Shown here piece after piece: positions 1 through 13,185 of a DNA stretch of 64,000 bases. A program made the position numbers and the translations under genes. Numbering within the stretch: the first letter of the stretch is position 1; every line of letters begins with the position of its first letter. The DNA is from Colletes latitarsis (lineage: Eukaryota; Arthropoda; Insecta; Hymenoptera; Colletidae), in the NCBI RefSeq assembly GCF_051014445.1, contig NC_135136.1, forward strand, positions 11,240,001 through 11,304,000, given 5' to 3'. The notes under the pieces are model-generated. The model had not been told where the DNA came from. It saw nothing but the letters and a program-made list of their open reading frames with translations, and ran no database searches.

Positions 1-9
1 CAGTTTCGG

Positions 10-21
10 TGTGGTACCACA
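10..21. other. 12-bp perfect palindrome with KpnI site (representative)
   Basis: TGTGGTACCACA is its own reverse complement. It is the most striking symmetric element of the monomer and occurs intact in a large share of them (for example 10-21 and 186-197). Variant monomers change one base: TGTGGCACCACA, TGTGGTGCCACA, TGTGGTAACACA, TGTAGTACCACA, TGTGGAACCACA and TGTGTTACCACA. Dyad elements are known in satellites that lack CENP-B boxes; any protein binding here is inference. Confidence 0.9.
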
Positions 22-672
22 TTACTACGTAATCCAAACCGGAAAAGATCCAGGATCTGGCCAACAAGTGTGCGAAGAACGCGAAAGTATGAGTCAGATG
101 ATGGCAAATACCAGACCTAACCCAGACATAACCGGCGTTATCCGCTAAAATATTAATCGCACCCAGGTTTAATTGACTGTTCCAGTGTGGTACCACATTA
201 CAATGTGATCTAAACCAGAAAAATCCCAGTATCTGGCCAACAAGAATGCAAAAAATGCGAATGTATGAGCCAGATGATGGCAAATATCAGAACTAACCCA
301 GACATAACCGGCGTTGTCCTCTAAAATGTTAATCGCAACCAGGTTTAATTGGCAGTTTCGGTGTGGTACCACATTACTACGTGATACAAATCAGCAAGAG
401 CCCGGGGTCTGGCCAACAAATATGCGAAAAATGCGAAAGTATGAGCTAGATGATTGCAAATACGAGAACTAACCCAGAGATAACCGGCATTATCGACTAA
501 AATAGTAATCGGAACCAGGTTTAATTGACTGTCTCAGTGTGGTACCACATTACTACGTGATCCAAATCAGAAAAAGTCCAGGCTCTGGCCAACAAGTATG
601 CGAAAAATGCGAAAGTATGAGCTAGATGATGGCAAATAGCACAACTAACACAGACATAACCGGCGTTATCCT

Positions 673-682
673 CTAACATATT
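673..682. other. AT-rich step of the monomer (representative)
   Basis: Each monomer has a CTAAAATATTAATCG-like stretch at consensus 135-149; here it reads CTAACATATTAATCG. It is the most AT-rich part of the unit and lies just after the ATAAC-CGGC-GTTAT dyad. No function can be assigned from sequence. Confidence 0.5.
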
Positions 683-3455
683 AATCGCACCCAGGTTTAG
701 TTGACTGTTCCGGTGTGGTAACACATTACTATGTAATCAAACCAGAAAATACCCATCGTCTGAACAACAGGTATGCGAAAAATGCGAATGAATGTGCCAG
801 ATGATTGCAAATACCAGAAATAACCCAGACATAACCGGCGTTGTCCTCTAAAATATTAATCGCAACCAGGTTTAATTGGCAGTTTCGGTGTGGTACCACA
901 TTACTACGTGATACAAATCAGCAAGAGCCCAGGGTCTGGCCAACAAATATGCGAAAAATGCGAAAGTATGAGCTAGATGATTGCATATACGAGAACTAAC
1001 CCAGAGATAACCGGCATTATCGACTAAAATATTAATCGGAACCAGGTTTAATTGACAGTTTCGGTGTGGTACCACCATACTACGTAATCCAAACCGGAAA
1101 AGACCAAGGATCTGGCCAACAAGTATGCGAACAACGCGAAAGTATGAGCCAGATGATGGCAAATATCAGAACTAACCCAGACATAACCGGCGTTGTCCTC
1201 TAAAATAGTAATCGGAACCAGGTTTAGTTGACTGTTCCAGTGTGGTACCACATTACTGCGTGATCCAAATCAGAAAAAGTCCAGGATCTGGTCAACAAGT
1301 ACGTGAAAAATGCGAAAGTATGAGCCAGATGATTGCAAATACTAGAACTAACCCAGTCATAACCAGCGTTATCCTCTAAAATATTAATCGGAACCAGGTT
1401 TAATTGTCTGTTTCGGTGTGGTACCACATTACTGCGTAATCCAAATCAGAAAAAGCCCAGGATCTCGCCATTCAAGTATGCGCAAAATGCAAAAGTATGA
1501 GCCAGATGATTGCAAATACCAGACCTAACCCAGACATAACCGCCGTTATCCTCTAAAATATTAATCGTAACCAAGTTTAATTGATTGCTTCGGTGTGGTA
1601 CCACGTTACTACGTTATCCAAACCAGAAAAAACCCAGGATCTGGCCAACAAGTATGTGAAGAATGCGAAAGTATCAGTCAGATGATGGCAAATACCAGAC
1701 CTAACCCAGACATAACCGGCGTTATCCTCTAAAATATTAATCGGAACCAGGTTTAATTGACCCCTTCAGCGTGATACTACATTACTACGTGATCCAAATC
1801 AGCAAAAGCATAGGATCTGGCCAACAAGTACGCGAAAAATGCGAAAGTATGAGCTAGATGATGGCAAATAGCACAACTAACACAGACATAAGCGGCGTTA
1901 TCCTCTAAAATATAAATCGCAACCAGGTTTAATTGACTGTTCGGTGTGGTACCGCATTACAATGTGATCCAAACCAGAAAAATCCCAGGATCTGGCCAAC
2001 AAGAATGCAAAAAATGCGAAAGTATGAGGCAGATGATTGCAAATACCAGACCTAACACAAACCGAACCGGCGTTGTTCTCTAAAATATTAATCGGAACCA
2101 GGTTTAATTGACTGTTTCAGTGTGGTACCACATTACTACGTGATCCAAATCAGCAAGAGCCCAGGGTCTGGCCAACAAATATGCGAAAAATGGGAAAGTA
2201 TGAGTCAGATGATGGCAAATACCAGACCTAACCCAGACATAACCGGCGTTATCCGCTAAAATATTAATCGCACCCAGGTTTAATTGACTGTTCCAGTGTG
2301 GTACCACATTACAATGTGATCCAAACCAGAAAAATCCCAGGATCTGGGCAACAAGAATGCAAAAAATGCGAATGTATGAGCCAGATGATTGCTGATCCTA
2401 TAAGTAACCCAGCCATAACCGGCGTTGTCCTCTAAAATGTTAATCGCAACCAGGTTTAATTGGCAGTTTCGGTGTGGTACCACAATACTACGTGATACAA
2501 ATCAGCAAGAGCCCAGGGTCTGGCCAACAAATATGCGAAAAATGCGAAAGTATGAGCTAGATGATTGCAAATACGAGAACTAACCCAGAGATAACCGGCA
2601 TTATCGACTAAAATATTAATCGGAACCAGGTTTAATTGACAGTTTCGGTGTGGTACCACCATACTACGTAATCCAAACCGGAAAAGACCAAGGATCTGGC
2701 CAACAAGTATGCGAACAACGCGAAAGTATGAGTCAGATGATGGCACATACAAGACCTAACCCAGACATAAGCGGCGTTATCCTCTAAAATAGTAATCGCA
2801 CCCAGGTTTAATTGACTGTTCCGGTGTGGTACCACATTACTATGTAATCAAACCACAAAAGACCCAGGGTCTGACCAACAGGTATGCGAAAAATGCGAAC
2901 GAATGAGCTAGATGATGGCAAATACCAGGCCTAACCCAGACACAACCGGTGTTTCCCCCTATAATATTGATCGAAACCAGCTTTAATTGACTGTTTCGGT
3001 GTGGTACCTCATTACTACGTGATCCAAATCAGCAAGAGCCCAGGATCTCGCCAACAAGTATGCGAAAAATGCGAGAGTATGAGCTAGATGATTGCGAATA
3101 CGAGAACTAACCCAGACATAACCGCGGTTATCCTCTAAAATAGTAATCGGAACCAGGTTTAGTTGACTGTTCCAGTGTGGTACCACATTACTGCGTGATC
3201 CAAATCAGAAAAAGTCCAGGATCTGGCCAACAAGTATGTAAAAAATGCGAAAGTATGAGCCAGATGATTGCAAATACTAGAACTAACCCAGTCATAACCA
3301 GCGTTATCCTCTAAAATATTAATCGGAACCAGGTTTAATTGTCTGTTTCGGTGTGGTACCACATTACTGCGTAATCCAAATCAGAAAAAACCCAGGATCT
3401 GGCCATTCAAGTATGCAAAAAATGCGAAAGTATGAGCGGGATGATTGCAAATACG

Positions 3456-5710
3456 AGAACTAACCCAGACATAACCGGCGTTGTCCTCTAAAATATTAAT
3501 CGGTACCAGTTTTAATTGACTGTTTCGGCGTGGTGCCACATTACTGCCAAATCAGCAAGAGCCCAGAATCTGGCCAACAGGAATGCGAAAAGTGCGAAAG
3601 TGTGAACTAGATGATTGCAAATACGAGAACTAACCCAGACATAGCCGGCGTTATCCTCTAAAATAGTAATCGGAACCAGGTTTAATTGACTGTTCCAGTG
3701 TGGTACCACATTACTACGTGATCCAAATCACCAAAAGCCCAGGATCTGGCCAACAAGTATGCGAAAAATGCGAAAGTATGAGCTAGATGACGGCAAATAG
3801 CAGACCTAACCTAGACATAACCGGTGTTTCCCCCTAAAATATTGATCGAAACCAGCTTTAATTGACTGTTTCGGCTTGGTACCACATTAGTACGTGATCC
3901 AAATCAGCAAGAGCCCAGAATCTGGCAAACAGGTATGCGAAAAATGCGAAAGTGTGCACTAGATGATTGCAAATACGAGATCTAACCCAGACATAACAGG
4001 CGTTATCCTCGAAAATATTAATCGGAAACAGGATTAATTGACTGTTCCAGTGTGGTACCACATTACTACGTGATCCAAACCGAAAAAACCCAGGATCTGG
4101 CCAACAAGTATGCGAAAATTGCGAAAGTATGAGCCAGATGATTGCAAATACCAGAACTAACCCAGACATAACCGGCGTTGTCCTCTAAAATATTAATCGC
4201 AACCAGGTTTAATTGACAGTTTCGGTGTGGAACCACATTACTACGTAATCCAAACCGGAAAAAACCCAGGATCTTGCCATCAAGTATGCGAAGAATGCGA
4301 AAGTATGAGCCAGATGATTGCAAATACAAGAACTAACCCAGACATAACCAGCGTTATCCTCTAAAATACTAATCGGAACCAGGTTTAATAAACTTTTTCA
4401 GTGTGGTGCCACAATACTACGTGATCCAAACCAGAAAAAACCCATGATCTGGCCAACAAGTATGCGAAAAATGCGAAAGTATGAGCTAGATGATGTCAAA
4501 TACCAGAACTAACCCAGACATAACCGGCGTTATCCTCTAAAATATTAATCGGAACCAGGTTTAATTGACAGTTTCGGTGTGGTACCACATTACTACGTAA
4601 TCCAAACCGGAAAAGACCCAGGATCTGGCCAACAAGTATGCGAAGAACGCGAAAGTATGAGTTAGATGATTGCAAATACGAGAACTAACCCAGACATAAC
4701 CGGGTTTATCCTCTAAAGTAGTAATCGGAACCAGGTTTAATTGACTGTTCCAGTGTGGTACCACATTACTACGTGATCCAAATCAGAAAAAGCCCAGGAT
4801 CTGGCCAACAAGTATGTGAAAAATGCGAAAGTATGAGCCAGATGATTGCAAATACTAGAACTAAACCAGTCATAACCGGCGCTATCCTCTAAAATATTAA
4901 TCGGAACCAGGTTTAATTGTCTGTTTCGGTGTGGTACCACATTACTGCGTAATCCAAACCAGGAAAAACCCATGATCTGGCCAACAAGTATGCGAAAAAT
5001 GCGAAAGTATGAGCTAGATGATGGCAAATACCAGAACTAACCCAGACATAACCGGCGTTATCCTCTAAAATATTAATCGGCACCAGGTTTAATTGACAGT
5101 TTCGGTGTGGTACCACATTACTACGTGATCCAAAAAAGCAAAATCCCAGGATCTGGTCAACAAGTATGCGAAAAATGCGAAAGTATGAGCTAGATGATGG
5201 CAAATACCAGGCCTAACCCAGACACAACCGGTGTTTCCCCCTATGATATGGATCGAAACCAGCTTTAATTGACTGTTTCGGTGTGGTGCCACATTACTAC
5301 GTGATCCAAATCTGCAAGAGCCCAGGGTCTGGCCAACAAATATGCGAAAAATGCGAAAGTATGAGCTAGATGATGGCAAATAGCACAACTAACACAGACA
5401 TAACCGGCGTTATCCTCTAAAATATTAATCGCACCCAGGTTTAGTTGACTGTTCCGGTGTGGTACCACATTACTATGTAATCAAACCAGAAAATACCCAT
5501 CGTCTGAACAACAGGTATGCGAAAAATGCGAATGAATGTGCCAGATGATTGCAAATACCAGAAATAACCCAGACATAACCGGCGTTGTCCTCTAAAATAT
5601 TAATCGCAACCAGGTTTAATTGACAGTTTCGGTGTGGTACCACATTACTATGTAATCCAAACCAGAAAAAGACCCAGTATCTGTCCAACAAGTATGCAAA
5701 GAATGCGAAA
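3456..5710. repeat. Mosaic block related to 13.2-15.7 kb
   Basis: This stretch leaves block A and follows sequence seen again at 13.8-15.7 kb, mostly at offset 10,361 bp (59 monomers). Bases 4,384 onward (AATAAACTTTTTCAG) match 14,397 onward at a smaller offset, so the two copies differ by two monomers. About 4,450-5,330 is one unit of the 880-bp five-monomer HOR found at 14.4-17.2 kb. Bases 5,440-5,640 match 700-890 again. The monomer at 5,265-5,468 joins a left part like 15.6 kb to a right part like block A, so it looks chimeric. Confidence 0.75.
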
Positions 5711-8700
5711 GTATGAGCCAGATGATGGCAAATATCAGAACTAACCCAGACATAACCGGCGTTGTCCTCTAAAATAGTAATCGGAACCAGGTTTAGTTGA
5801 CTGTTCCAGTGTGGTACCACATTACTGCGTGATCCAAATCAGAAAAAGTCCAGGATCTGGCCAACAAGTACGTGAAAAATGCGAAAGTATGAGCCAGATG
5901 ATTGCAAATACTAGAACTAACCCAGTCATAACCAGCGTTATCCTCTAAAATATTAATCGGAACCAGGTTTAATTGTCTGTTTCGGTGTGGTACCACATTA
6001 CTGCGTAATCCAAATCAGAAAAAGCCCAGGATCTCGCCATTCAAGTATGCGCAAAATGCAAAAGTATGAGCCAGATGATTGCAAATACCAGACCTAACCC
6101 AGACATAACCGCCGTTATCCTCTAAAATATTAATCGTAACCTAGTTTAATTGATTGCTTCGGTGTGGTACCACGTTACTACGTTATCCAAACCAGAAAAA
6201 ACCCAGGATCTGGCCAACAAGTATGTGAAGAATGCGAAAGTATCAGTCAGATGATGGCAAATACCAGACCTAACCCAGACATAACCGGCGTTATCCTCTA
6301 AAATATTAATCGGAACCAGGTTTAATTGACCCCTTCAGCGTGATACTACATTACTACGTGATCCAAATCAGCAAAAGCATAGGATCTGGCCAACAAGTAT
6401 GCGAAAAATGCGAAAGTATGAGCTAGATGATGGCAAATAGCACAGCTAACACAGACATAAGCGGCGTTATCCTCTAAAATATAAATCGCAACCAGGTTTA
6501 CTTGACTGTTTCGGTGTGGTACCACATTACAATGTGATCCAAACCAGAAAAATCCCAGGATCTGGCCAACAAGAATGCAAAAAATGCGAAAGTATGAGGC
6601 AGATGATTGCAAATACCAGACTTAACACAAACCGAACCGGCGTTGTTCTCTAAAATATTAATCGGAACCAGGTTTAATTGACTGTTTCAGTGTGGTACCA
6701 CATTACTACGTGATCCAAATCAGCAAGAGCCCAGGGTCTGGCCAACAAATATGCGAAAAATGCGAAAGTATGAGTCAGATGATGGCAAATACCAGACCTA
6801 ACCCAGACATAACCGGCGTTATCCGCTAAAATATTAATCGCACCCAGGTTTAATTGACTGTTCCAGTGTGGTACCACATTACAATGTGATCCAAACCAGA
6901 AAAATCCCAGGATCTGGCCAACAAGAATGCAAAAAATGCGAATGTATGAGCCAGATGATTGCTGATCCTATAACTAACCCAGACATAACCGGCGTTGTCC
7001 TCTAAAATGTTAATCGCAACCAGGTTTAATTGGCAGTTTCGGTGTGGTACCACATTACTACGTGATACAAATCAGCAAGAGCCCGGGGTCTGGCCAACAA
7101 ATATGCGAAAAATGCGAAAGTATGAGCTAGATGATTGCAAATACGAGAACTAACCCAGAGATAACCGGCATTATCGACTAAAATAGTAATCGGAACCAGG
7201 TTTAATTGACTGTCTCAGTGTGGTACCACATTACTACGTGATCCAAATCAGAAAAAGTCCAGGATCTGGCCAACAAGTATGCGAAAAATGCGAAAGTATG
7301 AGCTAGATGATGGCAAATAGCACAACTAACACAGACATAACCGGCGTTATCCTCTAAAATATTAATCGCACCCAGGTTTAGCTGACTGCTCCGGTGTGGT
7401 ACCACATTACTATGTAATCAAACCAGATAATACCCATCGTCTGAACAACAGGTATGCGAAAAATGCGAATGAATGTGCCAGATGATTGCAAATACCAGAA
7501 ATAACCCAGACATAACCGGCGTTGTCCTCTAAAATATTAATCGCAACCAGGTTTAATTGGCAGTTTCGGTGTGGTACCACATTACTACGTGATACAAATC
7601 AGCAAGAGCCCAGGGTCTGGCCAACAAATATGCGAAAAATGCGAAAGTATGAGCTAGATGATTGCAAATACGAGAACTAACCCAGAGATAACCGGCATTA
7701 TCGACTAAAATATTAATCGGAACCAGGTTTAATTGACAGTTTCGGTGTGGTACCACCATACTACGTAATCCAAACCGGAAAAGACCAAGGATCTGGCCAA
7801 CAAGTATGCGAGCAACGCGAAAGTATTAGCCAGATGATGGCAAATATCAGAACTAACCCAGACATAACCGGCGTTGTCCTCTAAAATAGTAATCGGAACC
7901 AGGTTTAGTTGACTGTTCCAGTGTGGTACCACATTACTGCGTGATCCAAATCAGAAAAAGTCCAGGATCTGGCCAACAAGTACGTGAAAAATGCGAAAGT
8001 ATGAGCCAGATGATTGCAAATACTAGACCTAACCCAGTCATAACCAGCGTTATCCTCTAAAATATTAATCGGAACCAGGTTTAATTGTCTGTTTCGGTGT
8101 GGTACCACATTACTGCGTAATCCAAATCAGAAAAAGCCCAGGATCTCGCCATTCAAGTATGCGCAAAATGCAAAAGTATGAGCCAGATGATTGCAAATAC
8201 CAGACCTAACCCAGACATAACCGCCGTTATCCTCTAAAATATTAATCGGAACCAGGTTTAATTGACCCCTTCAGCGTGATACTACATTACTACGTGATCC
8301 AAATCAGCAAAAGCATAGGATCTGGCCAACAAGTATGCGAAAAATGCGAAAGTATGAGCTAGATGATGGCAAATAGCACAACTAACACAGACATAAGCGG
8401 CGTTATCCTCTAAAATATAAATCGCAACCAGGTTTAATTGACTGTTTCGGTGTGGTACCACATTACAATGTGATCCAAACCAGAAAAATCCCAGGATCTG
8501 GCCAACAAGAATGCAAAAAATGCGAAATTATGAGGCAGATGATTGCAAATACCAGACCTAACACAAACCGAACCGGCGTTGTTCTCTAAAATATTAATCG
8601 GAACCAGGTTTAATTGACTGTTTCAGTGTGGTACCACATTACTACGTGATCCAGATCAGCAAGAGCCCAGGGTCTGGCCAACAAATATGCGAAAAATGGG

Positions 8701-9961
8701 AAAGTATGAGTCAGATGATGGCAAATACCAGACCTAACCCAGACATAACCGGCGTTATCCGCTATAATATTAATCGCACCCAGGTTTAATTGACTGTTCC
8801 AGTGTGGTACCACATTACAATGTGATCCAAACCAGAAAAATCCCAGGAACTGGGCAACAAGAATGCAAAAAATGCGAATGTATGAGCCAGATGATTGCTG
8901 ATCCTATAACTAACCCAGACATAACCGGCGTTGTCCTCTAAAATGTTAATCGCAACCAGGTTTAATTGGCAGTTTCGGTGTGGTACCACATTACTACGTG
9001 ATACAAATCAGCAAGAGCCCAGGGTCTGGCCAACAAATATGCGAAAAATGCGAAAGTATGAGCTAGATGATTGCAAATACGAGAACTAACCCAGAGATAA
9101 CCGGCATTATCGACTAAAATATTAATCGGAACCAGGTTTAATTGACAGTTTCGGTGTGGTACCACCATACTACGTAATCCAAACCGGAAAAGACCAAGGA
9201 TCTGGCCAACAAGTATGCGAACAACGCGAAAGTATGAGTCAGATGATGGCACATACGAGACCTAACCCAGACGTAAGCGGCGTTATCCTCTAAAATAGTA
9301 ATCGCACCCAGGTTTAATTGACTGTTCCGGTGTGGTACCACATTACTATGTAATCAAACCACAAAAGACCCAGGGTCTAACCAACAGGTATGCGAAAAAT
9401 GCGAACGAATGGGCTAGATGATGGCAAATACCAGGCCTAACCCAGACACAACCGGTGTTTCCCCCTATAATATTGATCGAAACCAGCTTTAATTGACTGT
9501 TTCGGTGTGGTACCTCATTACTACGTGATCCAAATCAGCAAGAGCCCAGGATCTCGCCAACAAGTATGCGAAAAATGCGAGAGTATGAGCTAGATGATTG
9601 CGAATACGAGAACTAACCCAGACATAACCGCGGTTATCCTCTAAAATAGTAATCGGAACCAGGTTTAGTTGACTGTTCCAGTGTGGTACCACATTACTGC
9701 GTGATCCAAATCAGAAAAAGTCCAGGATCTGGCCAACAAGTATGTAAAAAATGCGAAAGTATAAGCCAGATGATTGCAAATACTAGAACTAACCCAGTCA
9801 TAACCAGCGTTATCCTCTAAAATATTAATCGGAACCAGGTTTAATTGTCTGTTTCGGTGTGGTACCACATTACTGCGTAATCCAAATCAGAAAAAACCCA
9901 GGATCTGGCCATTCAAGTATGCAAAAAATGCGAAAGTATGAGCTAGATGATTGCAAATACG
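5711..9961. repeat. Block A, second and third copies
   Basis: Bases 5,711-7,030 repeat 1,141-2,460 (offset 4,570 bp, 26 monomers). From 6,682 the sequence also repeats the window start (offset 6,681 bp), so this segment has been tandemly duplicated more than once with different end points. Compared with 1.5-1.8 kb, one monomer beginning TTGATTGCTTCGG is absent at about 8,221-8,270. Near 9,961 the match to block A ends and sequence identical to 18.2 kb begins (GAGAGCTAACCCAGAGATAA), so 9,930-9,961 is an exchange junction. Confidence 0.82.
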
Positions 9962-11939
9962 AGAGCTAACCCAGAGATAACCGGCGTTATCGACTAAAAT
10001 ATTAATCGGAACCAGGCTTAATTCACTGTTCCAGTGTGGTACCACATTATTACGTGATCCAAATCAGAAAAAGCCCAGGATCTGGCCAACAAGTATGTGA
10101 AAAATGCGAAAGTATGAGCTAGATGATTGCAAATACGAGAACTAACCCAGACATAACCGGCGTTGTGCTCTAAAATATTAATCGGTACCAGGTTTAGTTG
10201 ACTGTTTCGGCGTGGTGCCACATTACTACGTGATCCAAATCAGCAAGAGCCCAGAATCTGTCCAACAGGTATGCGAAATGTGCGAAAGTGTGAACTAGAT
10301 GATTGCAAATACCAGAACTAACCCAGACTTAACTGGCGTTGTCCTCTAAAATAATAATCGCAACCAGGTTTAATTGACAGTTTCGGTGTGGAACCACATT
10401 ACTACGTAATCCAAACCGGAAAAAACCCAGGATCTTGCCATCAAGTATGTGAAGAATGCGAAAGTATGAGCCAGATGATTGCAAATACAAGAACTAACCC
10501 AGACATAACCAGCGTTATCCTCTAAAATACTAATCGAAACCAGGTATAATTGAATGTTTCAGTGTGGAACCACATTACCACGTGATCCAAACCGGAAAAA
10601 CCCAGGATCTGGCCAAAAAGAATGCAAAACATGCGAAAGTATATGCTAGATGATGACAAATACCAGACCTAACCCAGACATTACCGGCGTTATCCTCTAA
10701 AATAGTAATCGCACCCAGGTTTAATTGACTGTTCCGGTGCGGTACCACACTACTATGTGATTCTAACCAGAAAAAACCCAGGATGTGGCCAACAAGAATG
10801 CATAAAATGCGAAAGTATGAGCCAGATGATGGCAAATACCAGAACTAACACAGACATAACCGGCGTTGTCCTCTAAAATATTAATCGCAACCAGGTTTAA
10901 TTGACAGTTTCGGTGTGGTACCACATTACTACGTAATCGAAACCGGAGGCAACCCAGGATCTGGCCAACACGTATGCGAAGAACGCGAAAGTATGAGTCA
11001 GATGATGGCAAATACCAGACCTAACCCAGACATAACTGGCGTTATCCTCTAAAATATTAATCGGAACCAGGCTCAATTGACAGTTTCGGTGTGGTACCAC
11101 ATTACTACGTGATCCAAATCAGCAAGAGCCCGGGATCTGGCCAACATGTATGCGAAAATTGCGAAAGTATGAGCCAGATGATTGCAAATACCAGAGCTAA
11201 CCCAGACATAACCAGCGTTATACTCTAAAATATTAATCGGAACCAGGTTTAATAAACTTTTTCGGTGTGGTACCACAATACTACGTGATCCAAACCAGAA
11301 AGAACCCAGGATCTGGCCAACAAGTATGCGAGAAATGCGAAAGCAAGAGGATGATGATTGCAATTATCAGACGAAACCCAGACCTAACTGGTGTTATCCT
11401 CAAAAATATTAATCGCAACAAGGTTTAATCGCCTGTTTCGGTGTGGTACCACATGTCTACGTGATCCAGATCAGCAAAAGCCCAGGATCTGGCCAACAAG
11501 TATGCGAAAAATGCGAAAGTATGAGTCAGATGATGGCAAATACCAGACATAACCAGCGCTATCCTCTATCATATTAAGCGGAACCAGGTTTAATTGACTG
11601 TTCCAGTGTGGTACCACATTACTACGTGATCCAAAAAAGCAAAATCCCAGGATCTGGTCAACAAGTATGCGAAAAATGCGAAAGTATGAGCTAGATGATG
11701 GCAAATACCAGGCCTAACCCAGACACAACCGGTGTTTCCCCCTATAATATGGATCGAAACCAGCTTTAATTGACTGTTTCGGTGTGGTGCCACATTACTA
11801 CGTGATCCAAATCAGCAAGACCCCAGGGTCTGGCCAACAAATATGCGAAAAATGCGAAAGTATGAGCTAGATGATTGCAAATACGAGAACTAACCCAGGC
11901 ATAACCGGCGTTGTCCTCTAAAATATTAATCGGTAAATT
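9962..11939. repeat. Block B, first copy (shared with 18-20.5 kb)
   Basis: Bases 10,296-11,894 match 18,895-20,493 at offset 8,599 bp (49 monomers). The shared markers include the CACGTG-containing monomer at 10.59/19.18 kb, the AATAAACTTTTTCGG variant at 11.25/19.85 kb and the monomer reduced to one 11-bp unit at 11,543/20,142. Bases 9,962-10,290 match 18.2-18.5 kb at a different offset (8,248 bp), so the two copies differ by two monomers near 10.3/18.7 kb. An 8-bp deletion (CGGTAAATTG at 11,931) is found again at 21,236. Confidence 0.83.
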
Positions 11940-13185
11940 GACTGTTTCGGCGTGGTGCCACGTTACTACGTGATCCAAACTAGAAAAAGCTCAGGTTCTG
12001 GCCATTCAAGTATGCGAAAAATGCGGAAGTATGAGCTTGATGATGGCAAAGACCAGACCTAACCCAGACATAACCGGCGTTGTCCTCTATAATATTAATC
12101 GGAACCAGGATTAATTGACTGTTCCAGTGTGGTACCACATTACTACGTCATACAAATCAGAAAAAGCCCAGGATCTGGCCAACAAGTATGCGAAAAATGC
12201 GAAAGCAAGAGGAAGATAATTGCGATTACCAGACGGAGCCCAGACCTAACCGGTGTTATCCCCTAAAATGTTGATCGAATACAGGTTGAATTGACAATTT
12301 CATTGTGGCACCACATTAGTACGTGATCCCAACCAGTAAAAAACCCAGGATCTGGCCAACAAGAATGCAAAAAAAGCTATAGCATGAGGCAGATGATTGC
12401 AAATACCAGACTAACCCAGACATAACCGGGGTTATACTCTAAAATATTAATCGAAACCAGGTTTAATTGACTGTTCCATTGTGGTACCACATCACTACGT
12501 GATCCAAATCAGAAAAAGCCCAGGATCTGGCCAACAAGTATGCGAAAAATGCGACAGTATGAGATAGATGATGGCAAATACCAGACCTAATCCAGACATA
12601 ACCGGCGTTATCCTCTAAAATATTAATCGGAGCCAGGTTTAATTGACTGTTTCGGCGTGGTGCCACATTACTACGTGATCCAAACTAGAAAAAGCTCAGG
12701 TTCTGGCCATTCAAGTATGCGAAAAATGCGGAAGTATGAGCTTGATGATGGCAAAGACCAGACCTAACCGAGACATAACCGGCGTTGTCCTCTATAATAT
12801 TAATCGGAACCAGGATTAATTGACTGTTCCAGTGTGGTACCACATTACTACGTCATACAAATCAGTAAAAGCCCAGGATCTGGCCAACAAGTATGCGAAA
12901 AATGCGAAAGCAAGAGGAAGATAATTGCGATTACCAGACGGAGCCCAGACCTAACCGGTGTTATCCCCCAAAATGATGATCGAATACAGGTTGAATTGAC
13001 AATTTCATTGTGGCACCACATTAGTACGTGATCCCAACCAGTAAAAAACCCAGGATCTGGCCAACAAGAATGCAAAAAAAGCTTGAGTATGAGGCAGATG
13101 ATTGCAAATACCAGCCCTAACCCAGACATAACCGGGGTTATACTCTAAAATATTAATCGGAACCAGGTTTAATTGACTGTTCCGG
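11940..13185. repeat. 705-bp four-monomer repeat, about 1.8 units
   Basis: Unit 1 spans about 11,940-12,644 and unit 2 about 12,645-13,185. Examples are GTTTCGGCGTGGTGCCAC near 11,943 and 12,648 and the divergent CAAGAGGAAG monomer at 12,206 and 12,911, each 705 bp apart. The repeat carries the divergent D-type monomer and a following monomer with TTCATTGTGGCACC. A related segment lies at 24.1-24.5 kb. Confidence 0.82.

Larger units (their letters stand above)
1..3455. repeat. Block A, first copy
   Basis: About 20 monomers that recur downstream. Bases 1-1,500 match 6,682-8,180 at offset 6,681 bp (38 monomers), and 2,104-3,455 match 8,610-9,961 at offset 6,506 bp (37 monomers). The one-monomer change in offset is explained by a monomer missing near 8,250. 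Shared private variants, such as TTATCGACTAAAAT near 1,017 and 7,698, show common descent rather than general family similarity. Bases 1,141-2,460 also match 5,711-7,030 at offset 4,570 bp. The block is cut by the window start. Confidence 0.85.

Noticed and set aside
5..22. CENP-B box at TTTCGGTGTGGTACCAC
   Set aside because: It begins with TTCG as the CENP-B box does, but the required central A and the CGGG half are absent, and I found no better match on either strand.
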